A DNA stretch of 64,000 nucleotides from an uncultured bacterium (GCA_903832635.1 CAILCF010000002.1:71665-135664); one strand, 5' to 3'; positions 1 through 8,045 are shown, counted from the first letter of the stretch. Notes: generated by a model not told the origin, from the letters alone. Numbers and translations are program-made.

Positions 1-1
1 C

Positions 2-1252
2 TCACTGGCAGAATCGTTGATTTCGCAAATCAATAACTTGCAGAAAGAACACATACATACCCATAATGCGTCCGTAAAAACATTTACATTAACCAAAAAG
101 GACCGCGATTCAATTCAGCAAATTATTGACGAATTGAAGGGCAGAAAGAAGCAGGAAGAACAAAAAAGAAAAAAAATGGTAAAAAACAAGCTTAGGTATT
201 TTTCTGGAATTAGCAAAAAAGCGCAAAATCAATCATTAAATAACTATATAGAAATTGCAAAAAAAGGCGTAGATAATCCAGAGCTATCAAATGACATTTT
301 AGACCTATTAACGGATGGTTTTTATCATGCAGATATAAAATTAATCACGAAACGAATAGACACAACTAAGCTAGAAAAAAATGACGTCATTTTAATTTGT
401 GCTTTTAAAAATGCTCACAACCTAATCAAACTTTTTATTGAACACTATAGAAAAATTGGGATTAATAAGTTTGTATTTATAGATAATGGCTCAACGGATG
501 AGTCAGTTGAAATTATTACAAATTGTTCGAACGATATTAACGTAGATGTTTGGTATACGGATGATGAATTCGAGGGGTTTAAATCGTGTGGCTGGCGACA
601 AAGAATGATGACCTATTACGGAGTAAACAGGTGGTATTTAGATTTGGATGTTGACGAGCTGTTTGTATATAACGGGATTGAATCGGGTGGTATAAGTAAA
701 ATAATTAATTATGCAACCAAAAATAACCTTAAAGCAATCGGATCAGTTATGCTGGATACTTATTCAAACAAGCCGGTATTGAACATTAACAAACTAGACT
801 CAGCTGATATCCAAAAAGTATACAAATATATAGATCGTGATACGTATACAAAAATGGACAATACTATTTTCAAATACAGAATATTTGGCGGACCTAGGAA
901 TAGAGTATTCCACATCAAACCATTTTTACAAAAACTTCCTCTAATTTATGTAGAAGACTCCACGATGAATATCAACCCCCATTTCTGGTATCCATTTTCT
1001 GTGAATTTTAATTCACAAATAGTGTCAGCATTGTTGCATTACAAGTTTCTTCCAGGTGATTTTGATCAATATAAAGAATATGTAAAATCGGGAGTTCACT
1101 GGAACAACTCGAGTGAATACAAAGTGTATGTAAGCGAATTGTTGAATAATAAAGACCTTACATTTTTTGATATCAACCACTCAATGGAATATAAAAGTTC
1201 AAAGTCATTGGGGTTTATAAAAATTATCGACGATATTCCACTAAATTCATAG
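2..1252 (+). CDS. Glycosyltransferase, family 2-like (left end open)
   Basis: Probable cytoplasmic sugar transferase of the Glyco_tranf_2_4 type. The reading frame is open to the left edge of the window, and the first candidate start inside is a TTG at 17, so the true N-terminus is probably missing. A Lys/Glu-rich charged stretch (about residues 30-75) comes before the catalytic part. That part begins with a VILICAFKN strand, has the nucleotide-binding FIDNGSTDES segment, and carries the metal-binding acidic motif DLDVDELF. Homologues use nucleotide-sugar donors to build polysaccharide or glycosylate surface molecules; the acceptor cannot be told here. It is the last gene before the UbiA cassette and has no visible terminator of its own. 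The family is well supported, the substrate unknown. Confidence 0.75.
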   Translation, partial: SLAESLISQINNLQKEHIHTHNASVKTFTLTKKDRDSIQQIIDELKGRKKQEEQKRKKMVKNKLRYFSGISKKAQNQSLNNYIEIAKKGVDNPELSNDILDLLTDGFYHADIKLITKRIDTTKLEKNDVILICAFKNAHNLIKLFIEHYRKIGINKFVFIDNGSTDESVEIITNCSNDINVDVWYTDDEFEGFKSCGWRQRMMTYYGVNRWYLDLDVDELFVYNGIESGGISKIINYATKNNLKAIGSVMLDTYSNKPVLNINKLDSADIQKVYKYIDRDTYTKMDNTIFKYRIFGGPRNRVFHIKPFLQKLPLIYVEDSTMNINPHFWYPFSVNFNSQIVSALLHYKFLPGDFDQYKEYVKSGVHWNNSSEYKVYVSELLNNKDLTFFDINHSMEYKSSKSLGFIKIIDDIPLNS

Positions 1253-1266
1253 CAGGTGAGTACAAT

Positions 1267-1311
1267 CTGTTTTTATGATATGATTTAGGTATGAAAACTG
1301 GTGGTAACTAA
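1267..1311 (+). promoter_or_regulatory. Conserved promoter and mini-leader of UbiA cassette 1
   Basis: An extended -10 box (TG-A-TATGAT, -10 at 1279-1284) is followed 6 nt later by ATG and a six-codon mini-ORF, MKTGGN-stop (1291-1311). Its GGTGGT may also act as the ribosome site for the UbiA start at 1318. The 39 nt from 1267 to 1305 are identical to 8001-8039 before the second UbiA gene, although the coding regions have clearly diverged. This suggests selection on the promoter/leader itself. Confidence 0.6.
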
Positions 1312-1317
1312 GCCTCT

Positions 1318-2172
1318 ATGACGACAAAAAAGACATCGAAAAACATCTGGGATGAGTTTGTTTTTGGTAGTCACTTGGTTGCGCTGGGTGATGTTTTTGC
1401 CTTGTACGCAATGTCAGTAATTTTGAACATTAATGTCACGATAAGCTTTTTCATTGTGGTTTATCTTTCGATATTGGCAATTAACTTTTTTAATAGGTAC
1501 GAAGATGCGGACCAAGATGCAATAACGAACCCCGAAAGGTCTGAATCAGTAAACAAATATTTAAAATTTACGCCGTATATAATGGTGCTTTTAACTGTAA
1601 TACCAGTTGGCATAACAACATATTTTGCGCCAATTAGTGCAATAATTTTTATGCTGTTTTTGTTTGGGATGGGGATTGTTTATTCGATTTTTCTGAAAAA
1701 CGTCACAAAACGAATTCTGGGGTTCAAAGATATTATGACCGCATTGACCTATGCATTGCTGGTAATTTTTATGGCGTTATTTTATAGTGCGCAGATAACT
1801 TTTGCGGTGGTTTTAGTAACGATTTTCTATTTCATCAGAATGTTTATCAACACAACCTTTTTTGATATCAAAGACATAAAATCTGATAAAAACGCGGGGT
1901 TAAGGACGCTACCCGTTATTCTTGGCAAAAACAAAACAAAGCAAGTCCTCATGATTCTTAACTTTCTTTCAGCTATTCCAATACTAGTCGGCATATATCT
2001 GAACGTGTTGCCGCTGTATTCAATCGCATTATTAGTCACAATGATTTACTCATTATCGTATCTAAGTAAGCGCAAGCTGTTCACAAATCAAACAACGCTT
2101 TATAATGTGGTCGTAGATGGCGAATTTATTTTGTGGTTGCCGTATTTATTGATTGGGAAAACTTTATTATGA
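1318..2172 (+). CDS. UbiA-family prenyltransferase, copy 1
   Basis: Integral membrane enzyme expected to transfer a polyprenyl chain from its diphosphate to an acceptor, usually an aromatic ring. About eight hydrophobic helices are visible in 284 aa, the usual UbiA size. The first acidic motif is NRYEDADQD (about residues 60-70) and the second is DIKDIKSDKNAGLRTLP (about 181-197), matching the two Mg-diphosphate binding sites of the family. The stop TGA overlaps the ATG of the next methyltransferase (ATGA), so the two are probably translationally coupled. A diverged second copy lies at 8055. The prenyl donor and acceptor are unknown. A polyprenyl synthase scrap at 4019 fits a prenyl pathway once encoded here. 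Confidence 0.85.
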   Translation: MTTKKTSKNIWDEFVFGSHLVALGDVFALYAMSVILNINVTISFFIVVYLSILAINFFNRYEDADQDAITNPERSESVNKYLKFTPYIMVLLTVIPVGITTYFAPISAIIFMLFLFGMGIVYSIFLKNVTKRILGFKDIMTALTYALLVIFMALFYSAQITFAVVLVTIFYFIRMFINTTFFDIKDIKSDKNAGLRTLPVILGKNKTKQVLMILNFLSAIPILVGIYLNVLPLYSIALLVTMIYSLSYLSKRKLFTNQTTLYNVVVDGEFILWLPYLLIGKTLL

Positions 2173-3023
2173 AAAAAGATCATAAATCAAAAATCACTAG
2201 GTATTATAACGACAGCCAAATACTGTACAGATTTTTTTGGATGAACAAAAGAAACTTAGCGATGCACTATGGGCTTTGGGACAAGGATACGAAAAGTAAA
2301 CACGAAGCCTTAATCAATGAAAACGAATATATCGGTCGCGATTTAGATATAAAAGATAGCGATATTGTCTTGGATGCCGGTTGTGGTGTTGGTGGAACTT
2401 CAATCTGGATTGCCGAAAAATACGGCGCAAAAGTAGTCGGTATTAATATTGTGGAAAAACAAATTAAGCTTGCAAACAAATATGCAAAAGAAAGAAAAGC
2501 AGATAATCTAGTTAGCTTTGAGCTAGGAGACTATTGTAAGACCAACTTTCCGAATGAATCATTCGATAAAATATTTGCCCTAGAGAGCGTGTGTCATACC
2601 GATGACAAAGATGCCTTTGTGAAAGAAGCATATCGCCTGCTTAAACCAGGGGGTAAGTTTTGTATTTACGATTATTTTATTAATAAACTTAATAATGAAA
2701 CCGACAAACAAAATTATGAGACTTTTTGCAACGGGTGGGCTATGTCGAATCTTGCAAAACAAACGGAATTCGAAAAGTTTTTATCGAAAAATGGATTTAA
2801 AAACATTCGTTTTTCTGACTTAACATCAAAAGCATTGGAATCATCAAAGCGCATACGCAATGCCTCAAATGCATGGTTATGGGTCGACAAGACTTTAAAT
2901 TTCTTTAAGATTGTTTCCGATGAGAATGTAATTAGTACAAAAGCATCTGTGGTACAATATGATTTTTTTAAAGATGGGGCTGGTTATTACGGCTCATTTT
3001 ATGCAGAAAAAACGGAAGGCTAG
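2169..3023 (+). CDS. SAM-dependent methyltransferase (tocopherol/sterol MT-like), B type, copy 1
   Basis: Class I methyltransferase of 284 aa. The SAM-binding motif is LDAGCGVGGTS (about residues 65-75), followed by the GDYC and FDKIFALES segments. The NLAMHYGLWD region resembles methyltransferases acting on prenylated or sterol-like lipids (tocopherol C-methyltransferase, UbiE/cyclopropane synthase superfamily). The ATG at 2169 is chosen because it overlaps the UbiA stop as ATGA and matches the start of the paralogue at 9764. An upstream in-frame start at 2133 would lie inside UbiA. By sequence it is closer to 9764-10618 (B type) than to 8903-9751 (A type), so this cassette lacks an A-type gene. 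It probably methylates the UbiA product; this is inference from coupling. Confidence 0.85.
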   Translation: MKKDHKSKITRYYNDSQILYRFFWMNKRNLAMHYGLWDKDTKSKHEALINENEYIGRDLDIKDSDIVLDAGCGVGGTSIWIAEKYGAKVVGINIVEKQIKLANKYAKERKADNLVSFELGDYCKTNFPNESFDKIFALESVCHTDDKDAFVKEAYRLLKPGGKFCIYDYFINKLNNETDKQNYETFCNGWAMSNLAKQTEFEKFLSKNGFKNIRFSDLTSKALESSKRIRNASNAWLWVDKTLNFFKIVSDENVISTKASVVQYDFFKDGAGYYGSFYAEKTEG

Positions 3024-3056
3024 TTGATGAAAAATATAGAGGGTGGGGGTTAGTGT

Positions 3057-4022
3057 ATGGATACTGACTTATTATTGCGCTCTATAATGACGATACTAAT
3101 AGTAGTTTTGGGTTTTGCAATATCATTTTTGATTTTTTCGGCAAATAGGAAATCAATTGCTAATCGCTGGTTACTTTTGGGGATAATTCTCAGTGTATTT
3201 TTCATATTTCTTGATTATTTAACTGCGTACACTTCGCAACCGTACACACTTTATCTTATCCGGACCTCATTTGGTCTAGCACCGTTAGTCATATGTTCTA
3301 CGTATTTTTTCGTTTTGAATTTTCCTAACAAAAGTAAACGAAATGCTGTTGTTACAAGCCTTATTGTTGGCTTGACATTGATACCAGCGATATTATCTTT
3401 TTTCACTAATCTTGTAGTTGTTGATACCCACAGCGAGGGCTGGGGGACCCAGGTGGTTGGCGGGGTTGCAAGTACGATCTATAATATTTTTTCAATCTTA
3501 GCTGTTTTGATTATTCTTTATATAACTGCAAAAAAGTTTCAAAAAGCCAATAAAGTAGACAAACAAAAAATCGCCCTATTTATATCTGGCGTTGCTGTAT
3601 TCTCACTTGCAGAGGTGGTCTTTACCCTGATATTTCCTCTGATCAACTTAGACAAATACAGTTATTTTGGTGATTATGCAATTATGATATTTTTCGGGTT
3701 CACAACCTATGCGATCGTAAAGCATCACTTGTTTGACGTAAAGCTTGCTATTGTTCGTAGCGTAACTTATTCACTAGTTCTGGCAACCTTAGCTGGTATA
3801 TATCTTGTTATAGCATTTGTTATATCGGCAGTATTTAATATCGGGAAAACGAATACTAGCCAAATAGTTAGTGGAGTTGCTATTAGCCTTTTGTTGGCGT
3901 TTATCTTTCAACCCGTTAAAAAATTCTTCGACAAGATTACCAACAGAATTTTTTACAAAGACAACTATAATACAGATGATTTCTTTGCAAAGCTGAACAA
4001 GACATTATCGAAAAAAAGATGA
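3057..4022 (+). pseudogene. Truncated 7TM sensor histidine kinase (N-terminal part only)
   Basis: Encodes only the membrane sensor half (about seven hydrophobic helices plus the juxtamembrane stretch) of the kinase found intact at 10653-12809. The two proteins are clearly homologous from MDTDLL to the segment DDFFAKLNKTLS. There this copy switches to KKR-stop, while the intact copy continues into GAF, HisKA and ATPase domains. The break falls at about 4010, where sequence of unrelated origin begins. The start is ATG at 3057 after a GGGTGGGGG ribosome site. Without kinase domains it cannot phosphorylate. It may be a dead gene or, less likely, a free sensor subunit. Confidence 0.85.
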
Positions 4023-4294
4023 GCAACTACGTCATCTTGTTGGCACTGGAACAATTGGATGACGAAGCTAAAAAGTACATTACAGATTTACTTGAAGGTA
4101 GAAACAAGATTACAGATACGGATGTGGCAAAAGTAACTGCATTGGTCGAAAAAACCAGCGCAAAAACTGATGCCGAAGAAACAGCCCAGCATTTTATCCA
4201 AAAAGCCTTGGATGCACTGAATAAATTACCTCAAAACGAATTTACCGACACACTGACTGAACTGGCAAAATACATCGTCGACAGAAGTAAATAA
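4019..4294 (+). pseudogene. C-terminal remnant of a polyprenyl diphosphate synthase
   Basis: The 91 residues resemble the last third of IspA/HepT-type polyprenyl synthases. YVILLALEQL corresponds to the segment after the second Asp-rich motif (usually K-T-x-P-x-L-x-AL). The stretch AQHFIQKALDALNKLP and the ending ELAKYIVDRSK match the usual C-terminal helix ending in a V-x-R motif. Both catalytic DDxxD motifs are absent, so it cannot be active. The ATG overlaps the stop of the truncated kinase. The simplest reading is a deletion that removed the kinase C-terminus and the synthase N-terminus and joined the leftovers. Alternatively it is a small unknown protein, but the end-to-end similarity makes a remnant more likely. 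Confidence 0.65.
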
Positions 4295-4295
4295 G

Positions 4296-4373
4296 ATGGT
4301 GATAAAACATAAAACCCTAAGCTATAAAACAAAAGAACGTCTGGAATTTTTGGATATTACCGAAAAAGACTGA
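4296..4373 (+). pseudogene. N-terminal scrap of a YjbQ/UPF0047-like gene
   Basis: A 25-codon frame starting two bases after the polyprenyl synthase remnant. The segment YKTKERLEFLDITEK resembles the N-terminus of the YjbQ (UPF0047) family, which usually reads T-K-x-R-x-E-x-x-DIT and is about 135 aa long. A stop follows at once, and the promoter of the next gene begins 20 nt later. It looks like another gene end left by local deletion. Confidence 0.45.
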
Positions 4374-4392
4374 TCTGCCGCTGCAAACCCTA

Positions 4393-4421
4393 TTGAAACT
4401 TTATATACTTTGTGCTATCAT
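4393..4421 (+). promoter_or_regulatory. Promoter of the Fic gene, leaderless layout
   Basis: TTGAAA (4393-4398), a 17-bp spacer and TATCAT (4416-4421) preceded by TGC as an extended -10. The ATG at 4431 is only nine nucleotides beyond the -10, so the transcript should start at or just before the start codon. This argues for the ATG over the upstream in-frame TTG at 4410. Confidence 0.6.
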
Positions 4422-4430
4422 TATAAAGTT

Positions 4431-5348
4431 ATGAAACATATAACTCAACTACAATCTATCCTTAAAGCATCTGGTTGGTCACAGGAACAACTTGCATATA
4501 ACCTTGGCGTGTCTTTCGCTACACTTAACTCGTGGATAAACGACAGGTCGCAGCCTCGCAAAAAAGCCTTAATAAAAATAGAGAAACTATATCTTAATAC
4601 GGTTGGGGTTGATTCCGTTAGTGAGGATTCTTTAAAATATGCAAAACTTATCGCCCTAAAGTTAAAATCTAGTCCAAAATTAATTGCTGAAAATAAAGAT
4701 TTACTCGACACACTGACTTTGTATCTTACTTATCATACGAATACGATAGAGGGCAGCACGATGACCCTATCTGAAGTAGAGGATGTTATCTTTGATCATA
4801 AAGTACTTTCGAACAGGACTGCTATTGAACAGGCCGAAGCTCGAAACCATCAAGCTACATTTTATTGGCTGCTTGACCAGATTATAGATAAAGCTGAAAG
4901 TTTTGAAATTGACAAAGAATTAATTTTAGGTATTCATCTGCGACTTATGAATGGTATTATCAGCGATGCCGGTCGATATAGGGGACACTCGGTACGTATT
5001 ATGGGCTCACATGTAACATTAGCAAATTATACAAAGGTTCCCGAACTGGTTGTCAAGTTAACTGATGATATTAAAGACTCACAAGGTGATGAGGTTAGTA
5101 TTATGGCCCAAACCCACGCTCGGTTCGAGCAGATACATCCATTCAGTGATGGCAATGGACGCACGGGTAGGTTAGTTATGCTTGCCCAAGCACTTAAGGC
5201 TGGGTTAGTGCCGCCTCTTGTTGTCAAAGAGCGTAAATACGCCTACTACAAGTACTTGGAATTGGCACAGACCAAGGGCGATTATATGCCATTAGAATTA
5301 TTCGTTTCGGAGTCTATGATGTTCACCAATAAACTTCTCGAAAAGTAA
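4431..5348 (+). CDS. Fic-domain protein with N-terminal XRE helix-turn-helix
   Basis: Residues about 5-55 form an XRE-type helix-turn-helix (SQEQLAYNLGVSFATLNSW). The rest is a Fic fold, which normally transfers AMP from ATP to a target hydroxyl. The catalytic signature HPFSDGNGRTGR is complete, with the active His at residue 236. The upstream segment TNTIEG (103-108) fits the inhibitory helix motif [ST]xxxE[GN], so activity is probably self-restrained by Glu107. The stand-alone gene could be a self-regulated toxin-like or housekeeping Fic; no Phd-like antitoxin gene is beside it. It separates the decayed cassette from the first RiPP operon. Confidence 0.9.
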   Translation: MKHITQLQSILKASGWSQEQLAYNLGVSFATLNSWINDRSQPRKKALIKIEKLYLNTVGVDSVSEDSLKYAKLIALKLKSSPKLIAENKDLLDTLTLYLTYHTNTIEGSTMTLSEVEDVIFDHKVLSNRTAIEQAEARNHQATFYWLLDQIIDKAESFEIDKELILGIHLRLMNGIISDAGRYRGHSVRIMGSHVTLANYTKVPELVVKLTDDIKDSQGDEVSIMAQTHARFEQIHPFSDGNGRTGRLVMLAQALKAGLVPPLVVKERKYAYYKYLELAQTKGDYMPLELFVSESMMFTNKLLEK

Positions 5349-5377
5349 TAACCTGGTGGATTCCATATGTTTACGTC

Positions 5378-5497
5378 ATGATTTACGGAAAGCTACCGAC
5401 TAATATGTTATTGATTTTCGTTATTTTTGTCATTGCAACCGGATTCTTTTTCATTAAAACCTTGCACAGTAAAATTACAAAGGCTGAAAAAGGGTAG
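5378..5497 (+). CDS. Small single-pass membrane protein
   Basis: A 39-residue frame beginning MIYGKLPTNM, followed by one strongly hydrophobic helix (about residues 10-29) and a basic tail ending TKAEKG. It lies 29 nt after the Fic gene on the same strand and could be cotranscribed with it. No family is recognised. The clean membrane-helix-plus-Lys-tail pattern is the only support. Confidence 0.4.
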   Translation: MIYGKLPTNMLLIFVIFVIATGFFFIKTLHSKITKAEKG

Positions 5498-5553
5498 AGG
5501 TTTCGAATATCTGTCTGAATATTTAAACCCAGAAGGATATTAGGACGCGAACT

Positions 5554-6252
5554 CTAAGTAGACGGAGCCCTTAGTTCCATAAGTCTGTCTAATATTTCCT
5601 TGAAAGGCGTATGGTTTTTATACAGTGTAACTATCTCTTTTTGTAAATCAATCGTTGTGGGTTTACTGTTTCTTTCGGGGAATAATAAAAACTCTTTGAA
5701 CTCCCAATTTAGCAAGACCGTCAAAGATTCCGCTATTTCCAAAGTGCCCTGCTTATCAACACCTCTTTCTGATAAATATTGCCCGTAATTGTGTAAAAAA
5801 ACTAAATGCATTGATTCGTGCATAATAGTTTTTGCCTGCACCGCTAAACCAGTAAAAAATGGTATATAGAAATACCTTTCTTTGACATTGTATGGGTAAA
5901 TGTTAAGTGTCGTGATATAAACATCTATCTTAGGAATTTTCTTTTTAATACCCATAAAATTATGGAGTTTATCGAAATATGCTGATTCTAAAGTGCTCCA
6001 GTATTTATCAATGGCTTCTATGCTTAATTTCATAACTTCTTTTTCGTAAAAATTATCAAGCAAATACTTTTCAATAACTTCTAGTTTTTTATTTTCATCT
6101 GTCGCTTCTATTTTTTTCTTAATAGTCGACCACATTCTTGGTGCCGTATCGAGATCACCTTGTCCATAATCTGGAAAGCGGCTATTAAGAAAACCATAAC
6201 CATAGTTATCGAGATCTTTTTTTAGATTATACTTAATTTCAACGATACTCAT
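5554..6252 (-). CDS. Putative zinc metallopeptidase (HESMH)
   Basis: A 232-aa protein with no signal peptide. It carries H145-E146-S-M-H149 inside a hydrophobic helix (AKTIMHESMHLVFLHNYG), the HExxH zinc-binding and catalytic motif. Downstream acidic residues in TLEIAES (E172 or E175) could be the third zinc ligand, as in gluzincins. The flanking sequence is not one I can place in a named family. It is AT-rich like the core, unlike the higher-GC RiPP operon just upstream on the same strand, from which a strong terminator at 6291-6327 separates it. Leader cleavage for the neighbouring peptide is possible but is speculation. Confidence 0.55.
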   Translation of the reverse strand: MSIVEIKYNLKKDLDNYGYGFLNSRFPDYGQGDLDTAPRMWSTIKKKIEATDENKKLEVIEKYLLDNFYEKEVMKLSIEAIDKYWSTLESAYFDKLHNFMGIKKKIPKIDVYITTLNIYPYNVKERYFYIPFFTGLAVQAKTIMHESMHLVFLHNYGQYLSERGVDKQGTLEIAESLTVLLNWEFKEFLLFPERNSKPTTIDLQKEIVTLYKNHTPFKEILDRLMELRAPST

Positions 6253-6290
6253 TAGTCTAATATTATCATAACAATTCTAAAATTAAGAAA

Positions 6291-6327
6291 GCCCCAATAC
6301 CCCCCGAAAATAGGGGAGTGTTGGGGC
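6291..6327 (-). terminator. Rho-independent terminator of RiPP operon 1
   Basis: A near-perfect hairpin of about 14 bp (outer stem GCCCCAA/TTGGGGC, inner CCCC/GGGG) around an A/T-rich loop. On the minus strand it is followed by TTTCTTAATTTT. It lies 24 nt after the stop of the precursor peptide gene. Confidence 0.8.
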
Positions 6328-6351
6328 TGTGTTGAGATCACGCGAGTCGGA

Positions 6352-6483
6352 TCAGTCCGGCTCGTTGCAGTCGCCGCTGTCGAAGCACCCACCAGGACCG
6401 TCATCGCCGTCGTGGCAGTCAATGCTGTCGCACAACGAGACGGATCCAGAGGCGGTACCCTCCATTATGCTGAGAAGTTCCAT
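6352..6483 (-). CDS. RiPP precursor peptide 1 (Cys/Asp-rich, CX3D motifs)
   Basis: A 43-residue peptide behind an excellent ribosome site (AAAGGAGGTGAGAATC before ATG). The first 16 residues (MELLSIMEGTASGSVS) are a short leader. The C-terminal 27 residues hold four Cys (18, 23, 33, 39) and many Asp. Three Cys are followed by Asp at the fourth position (C18-D22, C23-D27, C39-D43), and C33 has Asp one place further (D38). CX3D repeats are the known substrate pattern of PapB-type radical SAM enzymes, which make Cys-Asp thioether rings (ranthipeptides such as freyrasin). It lies 49 nt downstream of a radical SAM/SPASM gene and ends before a strong terminator. The mature activity is unknown. Confidence 0.75.
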   Translation of the reverse strand: MELLSIMEGTASGSVSLCDSIDCHDGDDGPGGCFDSGDCNEPD

Positions 6484-6532
6484 GATTCTCACCTCCTTTC
6501 GGATGATGCATTGATTTGTCGCAGTAGCGGTT

Positions 6533-7846
6533 TCAACCGCTCGGCGCTTTCAACTCGTGGTTAATCATCTTCTTCCTTTTCAGCTCCATCAGCACCACAG
6601 ACACCTTATCGTTGTCAGACCCCGAAATGCTAACCACATCTTCAAAGGTCATTGTGGTCGCCTGTAGTTCAAGGAGCAGTTTACCTGCCTCTTTACCGAC
6701 AAGGGCAACTTTGTTCATCTTCCAGAGAACGTAACCGAATCCCTCTTCTCGGAATTTTACGTCGGGTTTGACCGATACCATTGATTCTGGCTCGAGAGTT
6801 AGTCGAGGCACAACCTTTTTAGGCTTCGGCACAACATCCATTGGGCTTGATGCGCAAGGATCCATACCGCGGATATCCCCAGTGTACTCGGCTTCGCATC
6901 TGCAGCCACCCGAGCAATTGCCGAAATACTTGCAGGCAAGACACTTCTCGGGAACAAGTTCACCGGTTCTCCATTCACTCATTCGTGAGTAGATTGTGAA
7001 CATGTCCTCCTTGAAGATGTTCCCGTAAACCCTATCAGAGTGTGAGCAAGGTCTTACTTGGCCGTCAGCGCCGATTGTTGCTGTCGTTACACCGGCAGAA
7101 CACCGGCGTTTCGCGAATGTTTCGTACTTCTCGATGTCCCCAAGAAAGCAGAGCGGATAAGGCTCAAGGGCATCAACCGAGAGTCCCGTAGCATCACGAA
7201 CTCTCAATAGTTCATCGAGTGAATACCTGACTTGATCGTGTGTCGGCTGTATAGCCGAATAGTCGGGGCATCCCAAAGGGGGCGATGCCTTGGTGGCCGA
7301 GAACATCCTAACTCCCAGTTTATGCGCAAACAGGCCTGTTTCGTAGACCTGATTGGCATTTTGCTGGGTAATCACCATGTTCGCACCAATCCAGACGCCT
7401 TGCTTCTTCAGCAGCTCAATTCCCCGAAGGGTTCTACCGAAAGCTCCTCTTCGCCCCATCATCGTATCGTGAACAGATTCATCGTAAGAGGCGATTGAGG
7501 TCAGGACCTTAAAGGGACCTGCCTCTTTCATTCTCGCGGCTGTCTTTTCGGTCAATACCGTGAGGTTCGAGTTGAGAGAGCAAACTATGCCCTCTTTTTT
7601 GCAGAGCCCTACAGCTTCTACGACCAAGTCTGGACGCAGAAGAGGCTCGCCACCGGTGATGGTTACCGAGAACACGTTTGCCTTTTCGAGCGCCTCGAGC
7701 GTTGTTCGAAGCTCTTCGGTTGACATTGTCGTGTCGGGGTCTTCGTCCTGCCGCTGATAGTTGTAGCAGTGTGGGCAATTGTTCGAGCACTTTGTTGTCA
7801 GTTCAATCTGGACACTAATCGGTGCACTGAGTGTGCGGTACAGCAT
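6533..7846 (-). CDS. Radical SAM/SPASM peptide maturase with C-terminal PqqD-like domain
   Basis: A 437-aa enzyme. The radical SAM motif is C20-x3-C24-x2-C27, followed by the SAM-binding GGEPLL (65-70). A SPASM region with Cys at 249, 267, 302, 305, 311, 315, 317 and 331 should bind auxiliary iron-sulfur clusters. Residues about 362-435 (FREEGFGYVLW to ELKRKKMI) look like a PqqD-type peptide-recognition winged helix fused at the C-terminus. The start is ATG at 7846 behind GAAAGGATGA. G+C is visibly higher than in the neighbours and it uses Shine-Dalgarno initiation, both suggesting transfer. It probably binds the leader of the downstream peptide and forms thioether links at its Cys residues. 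No exporter or peptidase is in the same transcript. Confidence 0.85.
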   Translation of the reverse strand: MLYRTLSAPISVQIELTTKCSNNCPHCYNYQRQDEDPDTTMSTEELRTTLEALEKANVFSVTITGGEPLLRPDLVVEAVGLCKKEGIVCSLNSNLTVLTEKTAARMKEAGPFKVLTSIASYDESVHDTMMGRRGAFGRTLRGIELLKKQGVWIGANMVITQQNANQVYETGLFAHKLGVRMFSATKASPPLGCPDYSAIQPTHDQVRYSLDELLRVRDATGLSVDALEPYPLCFLGDIEKYETFAKRRCSAGVTTATIGADGQVRPCSHSDRVYGNIFKEDMFTIYSRMSEWRTGELVPEKCLACKYFGNCSGGCRCEAEYTGDIRGMDPCASSPMDVVPKPKKVVPRLTLEPESMVSVKPDVKFREEGFGYVLWKMNKVALVGKEAGKLLLELQATTMTFEDVVSISGSDNDKVSVVLMELKRKKMINHELKAPSG

Positions 7847-7890
7847 CTGTGATCATCCTTTCAAGGTGCGAACCGAATTGTCAACTTCGA

Positions 7891-7912
7891 CTACAGAGGT
7901 CTGCCTCTGTAG
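7891..7912. other. Hairpin in leader of RiPP operon 1
   Basis: A perfect 9-bp inverted repeat (CTACAGAGG/CCTCTGTAG) with a 4-nt loop. It lies about 45 nt upstream of the radical SAM start and downstream of its likely promoter, so it would be in the 5' leader. It could be an attenuator or a stabilising hairpin. Confidence 0.5.
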
Positions 7913-7932
7913 GAGTACTGGTTATGACACCA

Positions 7933-7961
7933 ACCATACTAAGAATGTATAAACATTGCAA
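7933..7961 (-). promoter_or_regulatory. Likely promoter of RiPP operon 1
   Basis: On the minus strand, TTGCAA (7961-7956), a 17-bp spacer and TATGGT (7938-7933), about 90 nt upstream of the radical SAM start codon. The leader it predicts would contain the 7891-7912 hairpin. Confidence 0.45.
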
Positions 7962-8000
7962 GCATAAGTGTATATTATCTTTCAAGGTATAATATCTGAA

Positions 8001-8045
8001 CTGTTTTTATGATATGATTTAGGTATGAAAACTGGTGGTGGCTAA
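8001..8045 (+). promoter_or_regulatory. Conserved promoter and mini-leader of UbiA cassette 2
   Basis: Same arrangement as at 1267: an extended -10 (TATGAT at 8013-8018), then ATG at 8025 opening the six-codon frame MKTGGG-stop, then the UbiA ATG at 8055. The first 39 nt are identical to cassette 1. Confidence 0.6.

Noticed and set aside
3057..4294. Two-gene functional pair (sensor plus small helical protein)
   Set aside because: Loss of similarity exactly inside the conserved kinase and the truncated look of the second frame fit a deletion scar better.
6329..6514. 61-codon plus-strand frame over the RiPP 1 precursor
   Set aside because: It is the antisense shadow of the minus-strand peptide gene, which has a strong ribosome site and follows its enzyme.
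7509..7790. Arg-rich 93-codon frame inside the first radical SAM gene
   Set aside because: Shadow of a GC-richer coding region in another frame; composition is unnatural and it has no start signals.
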